DNA of 64,000 bases from a virus, in the IMG/VR virus record IMGVR_UViG_3300037189_011739, positions 1 to 64,000 of that record; one strand, 5' to 3'. The notes under the pieces are model-generated. The model was not told where the DNA came from. It made no database searches and worked only from the letters and a program-made list of their open reading frames with translations. Of this stretch, positions 26,873-36,128 are shown in pieces. How positions within the stretch are numbered: position 1 is the first letter of the stretch; every line of letters starts with the position of its first letter. The position numbers and the translations under genes are program-made.

Positions 26873-29097
26873 ATACAATCCACCACATTAATGACTTGAC
26901 TTTGATTTACATTTATTGTTGCATTTTCATTTACAGTTGCTCCTTGTGGTGTAAATTTCATTACTGGAATTACCTTTGCACCAACACCTGTTGATGTATT
27001 TATTGTGATTGTTGGGGTGCTTCCAAATGTTTGATTGTAATTTGTAGGAACATTAACTTGAACAATTGAACCATTTGGAGTTATTTTTGGTATGAATGAT
27101 GTAGTTCCAATACTAATTGTATCGCCAGAAGTATATCCTATGCCCGGAGTTACAATATGAATAGAAGTTACAATACCAACTATGGAAGTTGAAACGCCAG
27201 TTGTTGATTGTTGAGTTGTTTCAATTCCAATATTATTGTAATTTCCACCACAATAACCAGAACCACTATAAATTACAATTGCTCCTGTAATCACACCATT
27301 TTCTATAATTGCTTCTGCTTTTGCGCCAGAACCATAACCGCTATTATCAACAATAGAAATTGGCAAAGGTGCAGTATATCCAACACCGCCACTAATTACT
27401 TCTATTGAGAAAATAGCGCCATTTGTAACAATAGGGACAAGATTCGCACCAACACCAGTTCCATATACTTCTGCAATTGGCGGAATACAATATTCATATT
27501 GATATCCCAATGGAACTGGTGCCAAATCATATTGTGTCTGTGGATTCAAAGTAGATTCATTGCAAGGTCCAAAAGCATTATTTGCGTTTCCAAATCCAGA
27601 AATTGTAGCAATTGCACCTTCAATTGTATTCAAACCTCCACCCAAAGCATTTGCAGTTTGTAATATTCCTCCAATTTGATTACTATTTACTAGACCATCA
27701 ACATTTGCAAAATCATTAACTCCTCTTGTGATATTATCAGATACCTTTGTTAAAGTATTACTTATTCCACCAAGAATATCAACGTTTTTAAGTTGTTTTT
27801 CCCAGTCATCACTTGATTTTTGCATTGCAACTGCCATAGAAGAAACCCACTCACTTGGTTGAGTGCATTTTAATCCACCACAATCACCAATAAAACTATA
27901 AATTTCAGCAGCAAGAGTGCTTGCTTGACGCAAAATACCAGTAACACTTGAAATTCCACCAGTTAACCAACTAATTCCAGATAAAATAGGTTGAAGTGCA
28001 TTTTCTATCATATTCATCAATTTAGCAAGAATGCCGGAAGTAAACTGCTCTGCGACACAGAGACTGGGATTGATAATATTCCCAATCATATTTGTAAGCA
28101 TATTTGCAACAAAACTAATAATCTCTTCAATTAAATTTTCAAGAATACAAAATATTTTATCCAAAATTGTTTTTGTTGCTTTCTTTACTGCTTGAGATGT
28201 AACTGGATTTGTTGGGTCAGTTTTGCCCAAAAGTGCTAAAAATTGTTTAAGTAAAAATACAATTCCTTTTGTTATCGCAGTTCTTATACTATTAATAATA
28301 AGTTTTACAATTCCACCAATTTGACTTGCAACATTTTTAACTTGTGATGCTACATCAACAATTTTATTTAAAACTGGATCAATAAATTTTTTGAAAGAAT
28401 TTTCTAAAATACTAATTCCTGCAATAAAATCTTGCAGTATTCCCGTAATTCTACCAATTAAATCATTTCCACAATTGCTTGGTATTCTAGAAATATTAGT
28501 TCCTTTTTTTTCTACCTGCCATTGTGCTAAACATACACCACCAGGAATATATGCAGATGGAATTTTTCTGTCTATTGTTGCACCAATACCAGTAGATGCT
28601 GTTGTCGGTGAAAGTGGTGTTGTATTTGTTTTTGGGAGATTTGTCGCAGGCGCATTATTATTAATGTAAAGAGGAGCATTTTTAAATTGTGAACTTTTCT
28701 CCGCTTCAATTGTCTTTTGGTCTATACTTGATTTTACATTTGCGTGACGATGTAGTAATCCAATAATTACTGGTTGTTGTCCATCCTCACCATCCATAAA
28801 GAAACCAACACAAGTTTCCCCGCCTTCTAATTGCAAGGTCTTGCTTTGACCTCCCATACCATTTCCGCCAGTTGCATCCATCAAACAAACAGCCCAAGGC
28901 AAATCTTCTTCTTTGATGGTATTATCAAATGGGTGATATCCAATAATTCTTACTTTACATCTAAATCCAGGATCTCCATTAAAGGAATTTTCTAAATTTA
29001 CGTTTCTCCAAACCTTTGCATCAGCAACTCTACCAATCCACCAAACAAATCCGTCTTTACCAAGAATGCCGGATTTCAATAAACTTTCTTCAATCAT
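26869..29097 (-). CDS. gp5: Baseplate hub/spike protein, gp5-like OB fold
   Basis: The 742-residue protein starts with an OB-fold-like domain (residues 10-125: WWIGRVADAK, GFRCKVRIIGYHP, LPWAVCLMDATGG, GETCVGFFMDGEDGQQPVIIGLL), typical of the N-terminus of T4 gp5 and VgrG. I see no T4-lysozyme catalytic motif. Residues of about 215-400 are hydrophobic and helical, and the C-terminal 200 residues have GGVGYTAPLPISIVD and GIGYTSGD beta repeats. It is followed by the needle-like gene and preceded by the gp27-like hub gene. Confidence 0.75.
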   Translation of the reverse strand: MIEESLLKSGILGKDGFVWWIGRVADAKVWRNVNLENSFNGDPGFRCKVRIIGYHPFDNTIKEEDLPWAVCLMDATGGNGMGGQSKTLQLEGGETCVGFFMDGEDGQQPVIIGLLHRHANVKSSIDQKTIEAEKSSQFKNAPLYINNNAPATNLPKTNTTPLSPTTASTGIGATIDRKIPSAYIPGGVCLAQWQVEKKGTNISRIPSNCGNDLIGRITGILQDFIAGISILENSFKKFIDPVLNKIVDVASQVKNVASQIGGIVKLIINSIRTAITKGIVFLLKQFLALLGKTDPTNPVTSQAVKKATKTILDKIFCILENLIEEIISFVANMLTNMIGNIINPSLCVAEQFTSGILAKLMNMIENALQPILSGISWLTGGISSVTGILRQASTLAAEIYSFIGDCGGLKCTQPSEWVSSMAVAMQKSSDDWEKQLKNVDILGGISNTLTKVSDNITRGVNDFANVDGLVNSNQIGGILQTANALGGGLNTIEGAIATISGFGNANNAFGPCNESTLNPQTQYDLAPVPLGYQYEYCIPPIAEVYGTGVGANLVPIVTNGAIFSIEVISGGVGYTAPLPISIVDNSGYGSGAKAEAIIENGVITGAIVIYSGSGYCGGNYNNIGIETTQQSTTGVSTSIVGIVTSIHIVTPGIGYTSGDTISIGTTSFIPKITPNGSIVQVNVPTNYNQTFGSTPTITINTSTGVGAKVIPVMKFTPQGATVNENATINVNQSQVINVVDCI

Positions 29098-29303
29098 AAT
29101 TCGTATTTTCTACATTCAAGTGCTTCTGGATTTAAATCACAAAATAATTGTAATGAATTTGGGATTTCTGTTGCTGTTGGATGATTTCTTTTATAAGAAA
29201 AAAGTTCTTCTAGATATGCTTGAAGGTATCTTTTTCTCTGTTCATTAAGTGAAGAAGTTTCTAGTTCTTCACATATTTTGACAATAAGTTCTTGTAGTTC
29301 CAT
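29094..29303 (-). CDS. Small conserved hypothetical protein in the baseplate operon
   Basis: A 69-residue, mostly helical acidic protein (ELIVKICEELE, RKRYLQAYLEELF), overlapping gp5 by ATGA and 8 bases after the gp27-like gene. It could be a small assembly factor; I know no function. Confidence 0.65.
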   Translation of the reverse strand: MELQELIVKICEELETSSLNEQRKRYLQAYLEELFSYKRNHPTATEIPNSLQLFCDLNPEALECRKYEL

Positions 29304-29311
29304 TTTAGTAT

Positions 29312-30628
29312 TTATTGGTTTGGACCATAGAGACCATAACTGTCTCGGATTAATTTTGCACTCGTAAGCATATGTCCACCACGAGGATCAAAGTGATGGC
29401 AAAGTTCTTTAATTAAATAATTTCCACTTTGTTCTGGATCTGCTTCTCCACTATTTGCCTCTTCTATTCTTGGAAAGATTGCTTCAATTATATCACCAAC
29501 TTTAAGATTTAAATTCATAGGTATATTTATATTTACTGCTTGAGTGAATAATAAATTATATCTTGATGAGGATTTGGCAATATCTGCACTATCTCGTCCA
29601 GACTCTTCAAACTTTCCGCCCTTATCCAAATATCCGTGATCTGAAGTTCTTGTCAAAATTCTAGAAATTGAATCTCCAAATTGATCCGAAACCGCAATAC
29701 TTTCTGCCCCGCCTAATTGCGTTGCATTTTTAATTTCATTTTTCAAAGAATACTTATAGATACTAACTTCTTGATTATAAATGTCATAAAAATAAGTTTT
29801 ATTTGCATACATTCCAACTCTTAATGATTTCATCAAATCAATATTTTTTTCATAGTTATAATTTATTATTTTGAAGTTATTGTTTAAATTATTATGTTCA
29901 ATTACCTTCTGTGACCAAGTATAAGAATATTTTGGTTTTTTATTTCCAGTTCCTAATTGTGCATTTGATACTAAACTATCAATACTACGAAAATTAAATC
30001 CATCATAATTTTCATAAAATAAAAATCCAGAAGTTCCTTTTGCTTGCCCACTTTGACCATTTCCAGAAACATTAGATACTTTTGAAATTTGAGAAACTGC
30101 TTTTGGACCCAACCAAGTCAAAATATGAAATGGTTTTTTGTTATTTCCTATGAAACTATAAGAATTTGATGTAGTTTCTATTGTTCCTATTTTATCTGTC
30201 TGTAATGTGTTTTTTAAAATATCATTAACGTGATTATCTAGTGTTAATTTTTGATATTTTTTTTGGCACCTGACTGTTTCGTTTTGTAATCCTTCTTTAG
30301 AAACAAGATGTAATGTAAATTTTTCATTTGTTCCTTCTGCATCAAGATTGCTTACTTTATAAACAAACATTGCTCGTGTTCCATCTAACTTGAAATTGCT
30401 AGATGCGGTTTCAATTTCCATCGCAACACTTTCTCCGCCACGAATAGGAAGACCATTGAATATAGAATGAGTATTCTCCATAACAATTATCATTGTTATA
30501 CAAGGAGATAAAATATCTTCATAATAATTCATTTCAAGAATTGAATTTGTCAAATCAAATTTTTTAGACCCATCCAATGATGCAATCGTAACATATTGAT
30601 ATCTTAAACCAGATACTGCGTTTGTCAT
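29312..30628 (-). CDS. gp27: Baseplate hub protein, gp27-like
   Basis: The 438-residue protein has NSILEMNYYEDILSPC and GLPIRGGE near the N-terminus, a middle of beta strands, and NLKVGDIIEAIFPRI with SGNYLIKELCHHFDPRGGH near the C-terminus. The late strand and G-x-Y-L-I pattern is the one I associate with tail-hub proteins of the gp27 type, which form the trimeric ring below gp5. Its location between the tail-lysin proteins and gp5 supports that; the name rests on order and pattern, not a search. Confidence 0.65.
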   Translation of the reverse strand: MTNAVSGLRYQYVTIASLDGSKKFDLTNSILEMNYYEDILSPCITMIIVMENTHSIFNGLPIRGGESVAMEIETASSNFKLDGTRAMFVYKVSNLDAEGTNEKFTLHLVSKEGLQNETVRCQKKYQKLTLDNHVNDILKNTLQTDKIGTIETTSNSYSFIGNNKKPFHILTWLGPKAVSQISKVSNVSGNGQSGQAKGTSGFLFYENYDGFNFRSIDSLVSNAQLGTGNKKPKYSYTWSQKVIEHNNLNNNFKIINYNYEKNIDLMKSLRVGMYANKTYFYDIYNQEVSIYKYSLKNEIKNATQLGGAESIAVSDQFGDSISRILTRTSDHGYLDKGGKFEESGRDSADIAKSSSRYNLLFTQAVNINIPMNLNLKVGDIIEAIFPRIEEANSGEADPEQSGNYLIKELCHHFDPRGGHMLTSAKLIRDSYGLYGPNQ

Positions 30629-32577
30629 TATGCCGAAGAGAGATTAGTAAGAAGCATAGTCTTCCATAGACTATTTAATATCTGTCCTTCAGGAATTGAT
30701 ACAACAGCAACTCCACCTCCGCCGCCTCCTCCCATTGGAATGGGAACTGGAACCATAGAAGGTTGTCCCGCTGGTTGAGATTGACCAAGCAATATTGCCG
30801 ATCCAGGTGTTTGTTCTTGTAATGGAGTTGTAATTGCTCCTGGAACTTGTGGTGTTTGTCCTGGCGCTATTTGTGCTTGTCTTCTTTCTCTAATACCTTT
30901 GACATAAACATTATAATTTTTTTGTAGTTGTTTGAATTCTGGTAGTTTGGGATCTTTGAGTGCTCTATCTGCTCTTTCTTTGCCCATAGTTTGTTTTGCA
31001 AAATCTTCAATTGATTGTTGCTTTGTGTCTGGGGTACTTCCTCTCATATCTGCCATTCCTTGTGATCCTTTTCCTTTAGATGCCGATTGTTCACTTTGTT
31101 GTTTTGCCTTTTCTTTTGTTAAAGGAGCAGGAATTTTTTGGCCAAGACCAGCAGAAGATGGATTTATTGCAGTTCCACCACGATAAACTTCAAAGTGTAA
31201 GTGTGTATTATCTCCGTCTGGATATAAATTAGCAATTTGTTGTCCCCCATATACAACATCACCAGTATTCACAGAAGGTGAGGTATGATAATATCTTGTC
31301 TTTAATCCACCTCCGTGATCAATTGTGACATAACCATTATATCCATTACTAACTGATTCTACGACTTTACCAGTTTTATAAGCAGCAACTGGAGCATTTA
31401 ATGCTCCGACATGGTGAGTCATGTCAAGTCCAGCATGAGCTCCTTTGCCCCTAGCTCTATCCGCACCAAACTGTTGATTGGCAGATTGTCCTGCTTTTCC
31501 TCCAGGTAGGGGGAAAAAGGTGTCTCCACTTATAGGTCCATCATAGGTTTGATTTGATGGATTGATTGGTGGATATTGCTCCGGTTCCTGATAAGGATTC
31601 ATTGACTCCTCACCTTTACCGACATTTTTATCACCAGGACCAGTTCCAGACATTCCAAACTTTATCTTTTCAAACTTACTTACAACTTTATCAAACTTAT
31701 CAGTAATACTTACAAACGTAACATTACTTGCAGATGCTGCTTCTCTTTGTATTTTTTCTTGTGCTTTCAGTCTCTGGTCCATCTTATCAGCACCAGTCAG
31801 TTTATCTGCTAAATTTCCACCAAGTTGTCCTCCACCAAATCCACCAGCAAGAGAACCAATAATTCCACCAATTACTGCACCAGGAGCTGCACCAACACCA
31901 CCAAACAAAGCGCCTATACCTGCACCTACTGCTGCCCCCGCTTGCCCACCAGCCCAAGCACCGGCAAGACCACCAGCAAGACCACCGCCCGCCCCAACTC
32001 CTGCTTGAAGGTCTGATTGCCCTTCTCCTTTTCTTCCCATAAAGTCGGCAGCAGTCAATCCAACAGATAGTATCCCACCACCAAATTTTCCTATTTTTCC
32101 AATTTTTCCTTTTGGTGCTTTTGTGGAACCAACATCTTCAATTTTGCTTGGTTGTCTATTAAAATTGACAATATTATTTGCTGCCTTAACTCCTGTTGGT
32201 TTAGTTTTTTGTCCTATTTTAGATATTCCCGAAAAAATATTTTTACTTTCCTTTGTTGCTTTTATTGTTGGTTTTCCTCTGCTGAATTTTTTAACTAAAG
32301 ATTTTAATCCAAACCCCCCAACACCAACTCCAAGTGCAGCAAGAAGAGAACCAAATAATCCGCCATTTCCTCCACCACCAAGAGACATTCCAATAGAAAA
32401 CTCAAGGTCTTCTACTTTTTTGACCTTTGGTAATTTTATTTTTTTGACATCTTTATTGCTTGTATCTAACCAATTAATAAAGGCATCATATTCCTTCGCC
32501 CTTTTTGTCAATGGGCGTCTAGTTTTTACAATATTATTGGCAGCAGTTAGTAGGGGAGAAAAAAGTTTAGTTTTCAT
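30628..32577 (-). CDS. Tail-associated protein with M23 endopeptidase domain
   Basis: The 649-residue protein has an N-terminal glycine-rich hydrophobic segment (about residues 185-255), then an M23 (LytM-type) domain: GAHAGLDM (near residue 382, His and Asp ligands), GYVTIDHGGGLKTRYYH, and HLHFEV (near residue 462). M23 enzymes cut peptidoglycan cross-bridges. The C-terminus is Q/P-rich and ends in a polyglycine stretch. It shares one base with the gene upstream, which has a transglycosylase-like motif, so the pair may open the cell wall during tail penetration. Confidence 0.8.
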   Translation of the reverse strand: MKTKLFSPLLTAANNIVKTRRPLTKRAKEYDAFINWLDTSNKDVKKIKLPKVKKVEDLEFSIGMSLGGGGNGGLFGSLLAALGVGVGGFGLKSLVKKFSRGKPTIKATKESKNIFSGISKIGQKTKPTGVKAANNIVNFNRQPSKIEDVGSTKAPKGKIGKIGKFGGGILSVGLTAADFMGRKGEGQSDLQAGVGAGGGLAGGLAGAWAGGQAGAAVGAGIGALFGGVGAAPGAVIGGIIGSLAGGFGGGQLGGNLADKLTGADKMDQRLKAQEKIQREAASASNVTFVSITDKFDKVVSKFEKIKFGMSGTGPGDKNVGKGEESMNPYQEPEQYPPINPSNQTYDGPISGDTFFPLPGGKAGQSANQQFGADRARGKGAHAGLDMTHHVGALNAPVAAYKTGKVVESVSNGYNGYVTIDHGGGLKTRYYHTSPSVNTGDVVYGGQQIANLYPDGDNTHLHFEVYRGGTAINPSSAGLGQKIPAPLTKEKAKQQSEQSASKGKGSQGMADMRGSTPDTKQQSIEDFAKQTMGKERADRALKDPKLPEFKQLQKNYNVYVKGIRERRQAQIAPGQTPQVPGAITTPLQEQTPGSAILLGQSQPAGQPSMVPVPIPMGGGGGGGVAVVSIPEGQILNSLWKTMLLTNLSSA

Positions 32578-34265
32578 TATCCATCCACAATATTATAAAC
32601 CATTCTTGAATATAATGTTAAGAAATTATCATAGTTTGATGATGGATAAAATGGAGCAGTTGGTCCATTTTGTTGTGGTGATGGTGGTGCAGATATTTTA
32701 CCACCACCTCCAGATGATGCTGGTTGAACTTGTGATTGTTGTTGGAATGGAATGACTATTGGTTGTGGTCGAGATTTTGATGCTGACGGTGCTTGTGGTG
32801 CTTGTTGTCCTGGTTTTGTTGGTGTTTGTGGAATGGGGTTTCCTGCTGCGACTTGGCCCATTCTTCTTTTTGCGGAATTAATCCATCTTTGTATTTCTAC
32901 TCCAGCAGAATCTGATATTGATTTTCCTTTAAGAAAATCTGTAAGACTGCCCTCTCCAAGTTGTGCTCCCGCGAGATTTGATAATCTTTCCGTTGCAGAC
33001 ATACCTTTATATTCTGGGGATAATTGCATCATTCTTCTATTCATCAATATAGTTCTTCCCATATAAATTTTTTCTTGTAATTCTGGATTAGATAGATATT
33101 CCTGCTGCGATGGAGTTGGAATTCCCATCACAGCAGAAGCAGATGCAATTTCCCCACTTCCCATTTGATATCTTCCAGCAAATCTACCTCCAGCACCACC
33201 CATTTGATTGTATCTTGCTCCTTCTACATCTGCAATTCCTTGTTTATACGCATTAAATTGTTCCTGTGATATTCCCAATTCAGAAAGACCTTGCTTATCG
33301 TCTTTTATTGTAACTCCAGCAAGAGAACCACCTCCACCAGCAGGACTACCACCAGGAGGGGCACCAGGACTAGCAGGTTTTGAATTAGAACCGGAACTAG
33401 AACTTGCACCAGAAGATTTTCCGGGTTTTCCTTTCAATCCATCAAGTATTTTATCAAATCTATCTAAAATGGAATTGAATTTATCTAAAACATTTCCTGG
33501 AACTTCTGGTGTAGTATTTCCTGGTTGGACATCTTCGCCTCCAGGTTGAGAAAGACCACTCACAGCAGCCCCAGCACCAAGAGCAGCAGTACCACCTAAA
33601 AGTAATTTTCCTATTCCGCCCCCACCACCTTTCAGTCCTTTTGGTATTTTTGATAATAAATTCCCTTCTTGCTTCATCGCAGGACCAGCAACATTTGGTG
33701 CTCGTTTTCCCGCCATTCCAGGAACCAATCCACCCGCCAATCCACCAAGTGCAGACATTATAGCACCAATTATTCCTCCACCACCTCCACCACCAGAAAG
33801 TCCAGAGATTTGTTCTATAATTTTAAGTATTGCCTTTCTTAATGCCTTTGCAACATCAAAAGTTTCTACAAAAGTAGCCTTTAAATTGTCTATATTTTCT
33901 TTAACTCTATCTAAATTCTTCTTTGCTCCAAAGAAAGTGATAAAGGCAAGTGCTTCTTTAAATTTATCAAAGAATCCGCCAAAGAATTTAGAACTTTTCT
34001 TTTCCTTTGTTTCTTTATTCCCAAAAATATTTTGAATTGTATTTGTGGTATTAAAGACAGTTGAAGAAAGGTTACTGATTAATGCCTGCAAATTATTTGG
34101 TTTTGCCGATACTTTTGCTCTATCAAAATTTACAATTTTATTCTTCGCACTAGAAAGAATTGAGGAACCAAGAGAAGAACCACCAGAAACAAATTTAAGT
34201 GCTTGTTCCTTTGTTGGTTTTTGCTTTCCTATAATTTTTTCTGGTTGAAGAACAGAACTAACCAT
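32577..34265 (-). CDS. Virion protein with transglycosylase-like motif
   Basis: The 562-residue protein contains IADVEGARYNQMGG followed by GRFAGRYQMGSGEI (about residues 340-370). A Glu with a GRYQ motif about 20 residues later is the pattern of lysozyme and lytic-transglycosylase-like phage tail enzymes. The N-terminal part is helical with K/E-rich segments and a Gly-rich hydrophobic stretch (about residues 155-200). The family is inferred from that motif only. It is followed by the M23 protein and overlaps the last 8 bases of gp51. Confidence 0.65.
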   Translation of the reverse strand: MVSSVLQPEKIIGKQKPTKEQALKFVSGGSSLGSSILSSAKNKIVNFDRAKVSAKPNNLQALISNLSSTVFNTTNTIQNIFGNKETKEKKSSKFFGGFFDKFKEALAFITFFGAKKNLDRVKENIDNLKATFVETFDVAKALRKAILKIIEQISGLSGGGGGGGIIGAIMSALGGLAGGLVPGMAGKRAPNVAGPAMKQEGNLLSKIPKGLKGGGGGIGKLLLGGTAALGAGAAVSGLSQPGGEDVQPGNTTPEVPGNVLDKFNSILDRFDKILDGLKGKPGKSSGASSSSGSNSKPASPGAPPGGSPAGGGGSLAGVTIKDDKQGLSELGISQEQFNAYKQGIADVEGARYNQMGGAGGRFAGRYQMGSGEIASASAVMGIPTPSQQEYLSNPELQEKIYMGRTILMNRRMMQLSPEYKGMSATERLSNLAGAQLGEGSLTDFLKGKSISDSAGVEIQRWINSAKRRMGQVAAGNPIPQTPTKPGQQAPQAPSASKSRPQPIVIPFQQQSQVQPASSGGGGKISAPPSPQQNGPTAPFYPSSNYDNFLTLYSRMVYNIVDG

Positions 34266-34434
34266 TACTTTGTTGTGCCTTTAAGTTTTCTTCTTCTACA
34301 AACTGATTTAATAATGCTAGGTAAATGTCCCGTTCCCAGGGCATCATATTTTCTATCTCGGTCAAAGAATATTTATAATGCGTCATCAAAGAGAAATTAA
34401 TTTTAAAATATGACTCAAGATCCATATGAGCCAT
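34258..34434 (-). CDS. gp51: gp51-like hub assembly protein, possible frameshift extension of gp26
   Basis: A 58-residue protein starting MAHMDLESYF and containing YSLTEIENMMPWERDIYLAL then a charged helix. The M-P-W-E-R-(D/E)-I-Y motif is one I associate with T4 gp51-type hub assembly factors and with the second part of tail chaperones. Its ATG lies just past the gp26 stop. The same frame is open further upstream into gp26 and is reached by a -1 shift at 34443-34449, so it may be made alone, as a gp26 fusion, or both. It was too short to be an obvious gene. Confidence 0.75.
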   Translation of the reverse strand: MAHMDLESYFKINFSLMTHYKYSLTEIENMMPWERDIYLALLNQFVEEENLKAQQSNG

Positions 34435-34436
34435 TA

Positions 34437-35171
34437 TCAGCCGAAAAAACTTGTCAATCCCTCCAACGTAACTTCACTTTCTTTTTTTGTATTTGGATTA
34501 GTCACTTTGAAAGTGTGTGCAAGTTTAGGCATCGTATTGAAAAACTTTTCTACTTCTTGGAACTGTTGTGGAGTCAAAGTCTCAATCCAATCATTAAGTT
34601 CCTTTTTGGTACAATCTGCTGCCGCCCAGGACTCATCGGCATTAAAGACTATATCAATACAAGAAGAAACGATATCAAATGATTTGTTGATTTGTTCAGT
34701 AGAAGAATTCTTCTTTGAACTAAAATCAAAATTATTCGCAATAAATTCATTCAAAGATGGATACTTCATTCTCAATACCAATCCATCACCCAAATTAATA
34801 TCAGTAGAGTGATTTGGGTCTTTTTGGACTTGAATTTCATCAATATAAATCTTAACTGGAACTTCGGTTGTTCCATCATCACTACAAGTCACAATCAGTT
34901 CAATTGCTTCACCAACTGAATGTCCACGAACATTTAGAAAGATATATTCAATATCAAAAGTAGGAAGTTCTTCTACTTTAATGCCTTTCGTAATAATACA
35001 ATCCTTTAAAATTTGTTTGATTGCTGATGTAATTTGAATCACATCTTCGCTTTCAAGAGCAAGAATAAGTATCTTTTCTTCTTTGACTAAAAATGGGCGA
35101 TATTTGATACTTTTTCCTGTTGATGGCAAATCAAGAGTATATTGTGGCGTAGCAATTTTAGGTAAAGGCAT
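34437..35171 (-). CDS. gp26: Baseplate hub assembly protein gp26-like
   Basis: The 244-residue protein has IKYRPFLVKEEKILILALE near residue 18, a signature I know from the T4 baseplate family containing gp26, plus NVRGHSVGEAIEL and a helical acidic C-terminal half ending LTSFFG. gp26 acts with gp51 during hub assembly and is not thought to stay in the mature baseplate. Preceded by an AATAAATA late promoter, 27 bases upstream. The C-terminus carries the slippery site described separately. Confidence 0.8.
   Translation of the reverse strand: MPLPKIATPQYTLDLPSTGKSIKYRPFLVKEEKILILALESEDVIQITSAIKQILKDCIITKGIKVEELPTFDIEYIFLNVRGHSVGEAIELIVTCSDDGTTEVPVKIYIDEIQVQKDPNHSTDINLGDGLVLRMKYPSLNEFIANNFDFSSKKNSSTEQINKSFDIVSSCIDIVFNADESWAAADCTKKELNDWIETLTPQQFQEVEKFFNTMPKLAHTFKVTNPNTKKESEVTLEGLTSFFG
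34443..34449 (-). promoter_or_regulatory. Slippery heptamer T TTT TTC for -1 frameshift gp26 to gp51
   Basis: In the gp26 frame the coding strand reads AGT TTT TTC GGC TGA, so a TTTTTTC heptamer of the X XXY YYZ type sits one codon before the stop. After a -1 slip the frame reads TTT CGG CTG ATA and then enters the gp51 ATG, with no stop until 34258. Tail genes of many phages (lambda G/GT) use this arrangement. Confidence 0.65.
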
Positions 35172-35197
35172 TTTGAATGATTAAGTTCAGTTGTGAT

Positions 35198-35205
35198 TAT
35201 TTATT
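35198..35205 (-). promoter_or_regulatory. Late promoter AATAAATA for the gp26 operon
   Basis: The minus strand reads AATAAATA ending 26 bases before the gp26 ATG at 35171; it overlaps the last codons of the gp54 gene. Spacing agrees with other late sites here. Confidence 0.6.
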
Positions 35206-36097
35206 GGATAGTTTCTCCTCTATATATCGCCGCCTGTCTATATGCCTCTTCATTGCTACCAAAAGCAGGGCCATAATATTGAACAGGAGTTGTCGTTGGT
35301 TTAGGTTTGTCTGTATTGTTTAGATTTGATGGATATGGATTTATCTGTGTTCCTTTATGTTTTATTACAGTATATCTAGTATAACTAAAATTAATTGTAG
35401 TTTTAGTTATTGTGCTTCCTTCATAAGATAATGGAAGTGCAGTGATATTAGTTGGAAAAGCATCAATAAATTGATAAGTCAAAAGATTTTGTGTCTCGGT
35501 TGGACTTTTTGGATTATTTGGATTTGACAAAAAGTCCCTTTCAAATTTGGTGATTGAAATTATTCTTTTGTATTGATCTGGATATTTAAATCTATAATAA
35601 TTTTCACTTTGCTCATACCCAACTTGTCCACGAGGATTTGGTATTTGTTCTCCGTCTTTTGTGTAAATTGGATTTATAAAATTCATCCATTCTTCAAATA
35701 AACGAATAATATTATATTCACTATCAACATAAAAAGTTAAATTGAAATCTGAAAATATTCTACGATTTGGAAATCTTTCAATTATGCCCTGACGACTTCC
35801 ACTTTCTTCTCCAACGTCAAAAGTTGCTCCGGGAAGAACTGCTTCCGCACACATAAAATCATAAGTAAATGTTTTTGAAATATTATTAGTTATTCCACAT
35901 TTGTTTAAATATTCTAATAAATTTCCATCCTGTGCCCCATTTGATCCACCTAGAAACATATTAACTTTAAATTGACTTGTAAGAGATACATTACCAAACA
36001 TCTCTTGAACTGAAGGCAAAGAAGATCCCCCCATATCTCTCGGGGTAGTCATCTTTACATAAAGAGGATCTACTCTATATGTATTTGCTCTAGCCAT
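35201..36097 (-). CDS. gp54: Baseplate tail-tube initiator, gp54-like
   Basis: The 298-residue protein contains VSLTSQFKVNMFLGG, a tail-tube-type strand, EEWMNFINPIY and KFERDF, patterns seen in the tube-like proteins gp48 and gp54 that start tail-tube polymerisation. In T4-like cyanophages this gene stands opposite gp4, as here. The first gene of the leftward baseplate group; gp4 starts 31 bases away on the other strand. Confidence 0.7.
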   Translation of the reverse strand: MARANTYRVDPLYVKMTTPRDMGGSSLPSVQEMFGNVSLTSQFKVNMFLGGSNGAQDGNLLEYLNKCGITNNISKTFTYDFMCAEAVLPGATFDVGEESGSRQGIIERFPNRRIFSDFNLTFYVDSEYNIIRLFEEWMNFINPIYTKDGEQIPNPRGQVGYEQSENYYRFKYPDQYKRIISITKFERDFLSNPNNPKSPTETQNLLTYQFIDAFPTNITALPLSYEGSTITKTTINFSYTRYTVIKHKGTQINPYPSNLNNTDKPKPTTTPVQYYGPAFGSNEEAYRQAAIYRGETIQ

Positions 36098-36128
36098 CTA
36101 AATAAGCGTATACGATTATATACTATGT

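Noticed and set aside
29309-29316. AATAAATA on the minus strand before the gene starting at 29303
   Set aside because: It ends only about 6 bases before the ATG, too close for a normal late transcript; chance in an AT-rich sequence is likely.
34258-34449. gp26/gp51 frame change as a sequencing error
   Set aside because: gp26 has its own stop and gp51 its own ATG, and both have expected sizes, so no correction is needed; the slippery site is reported as a finding instead.
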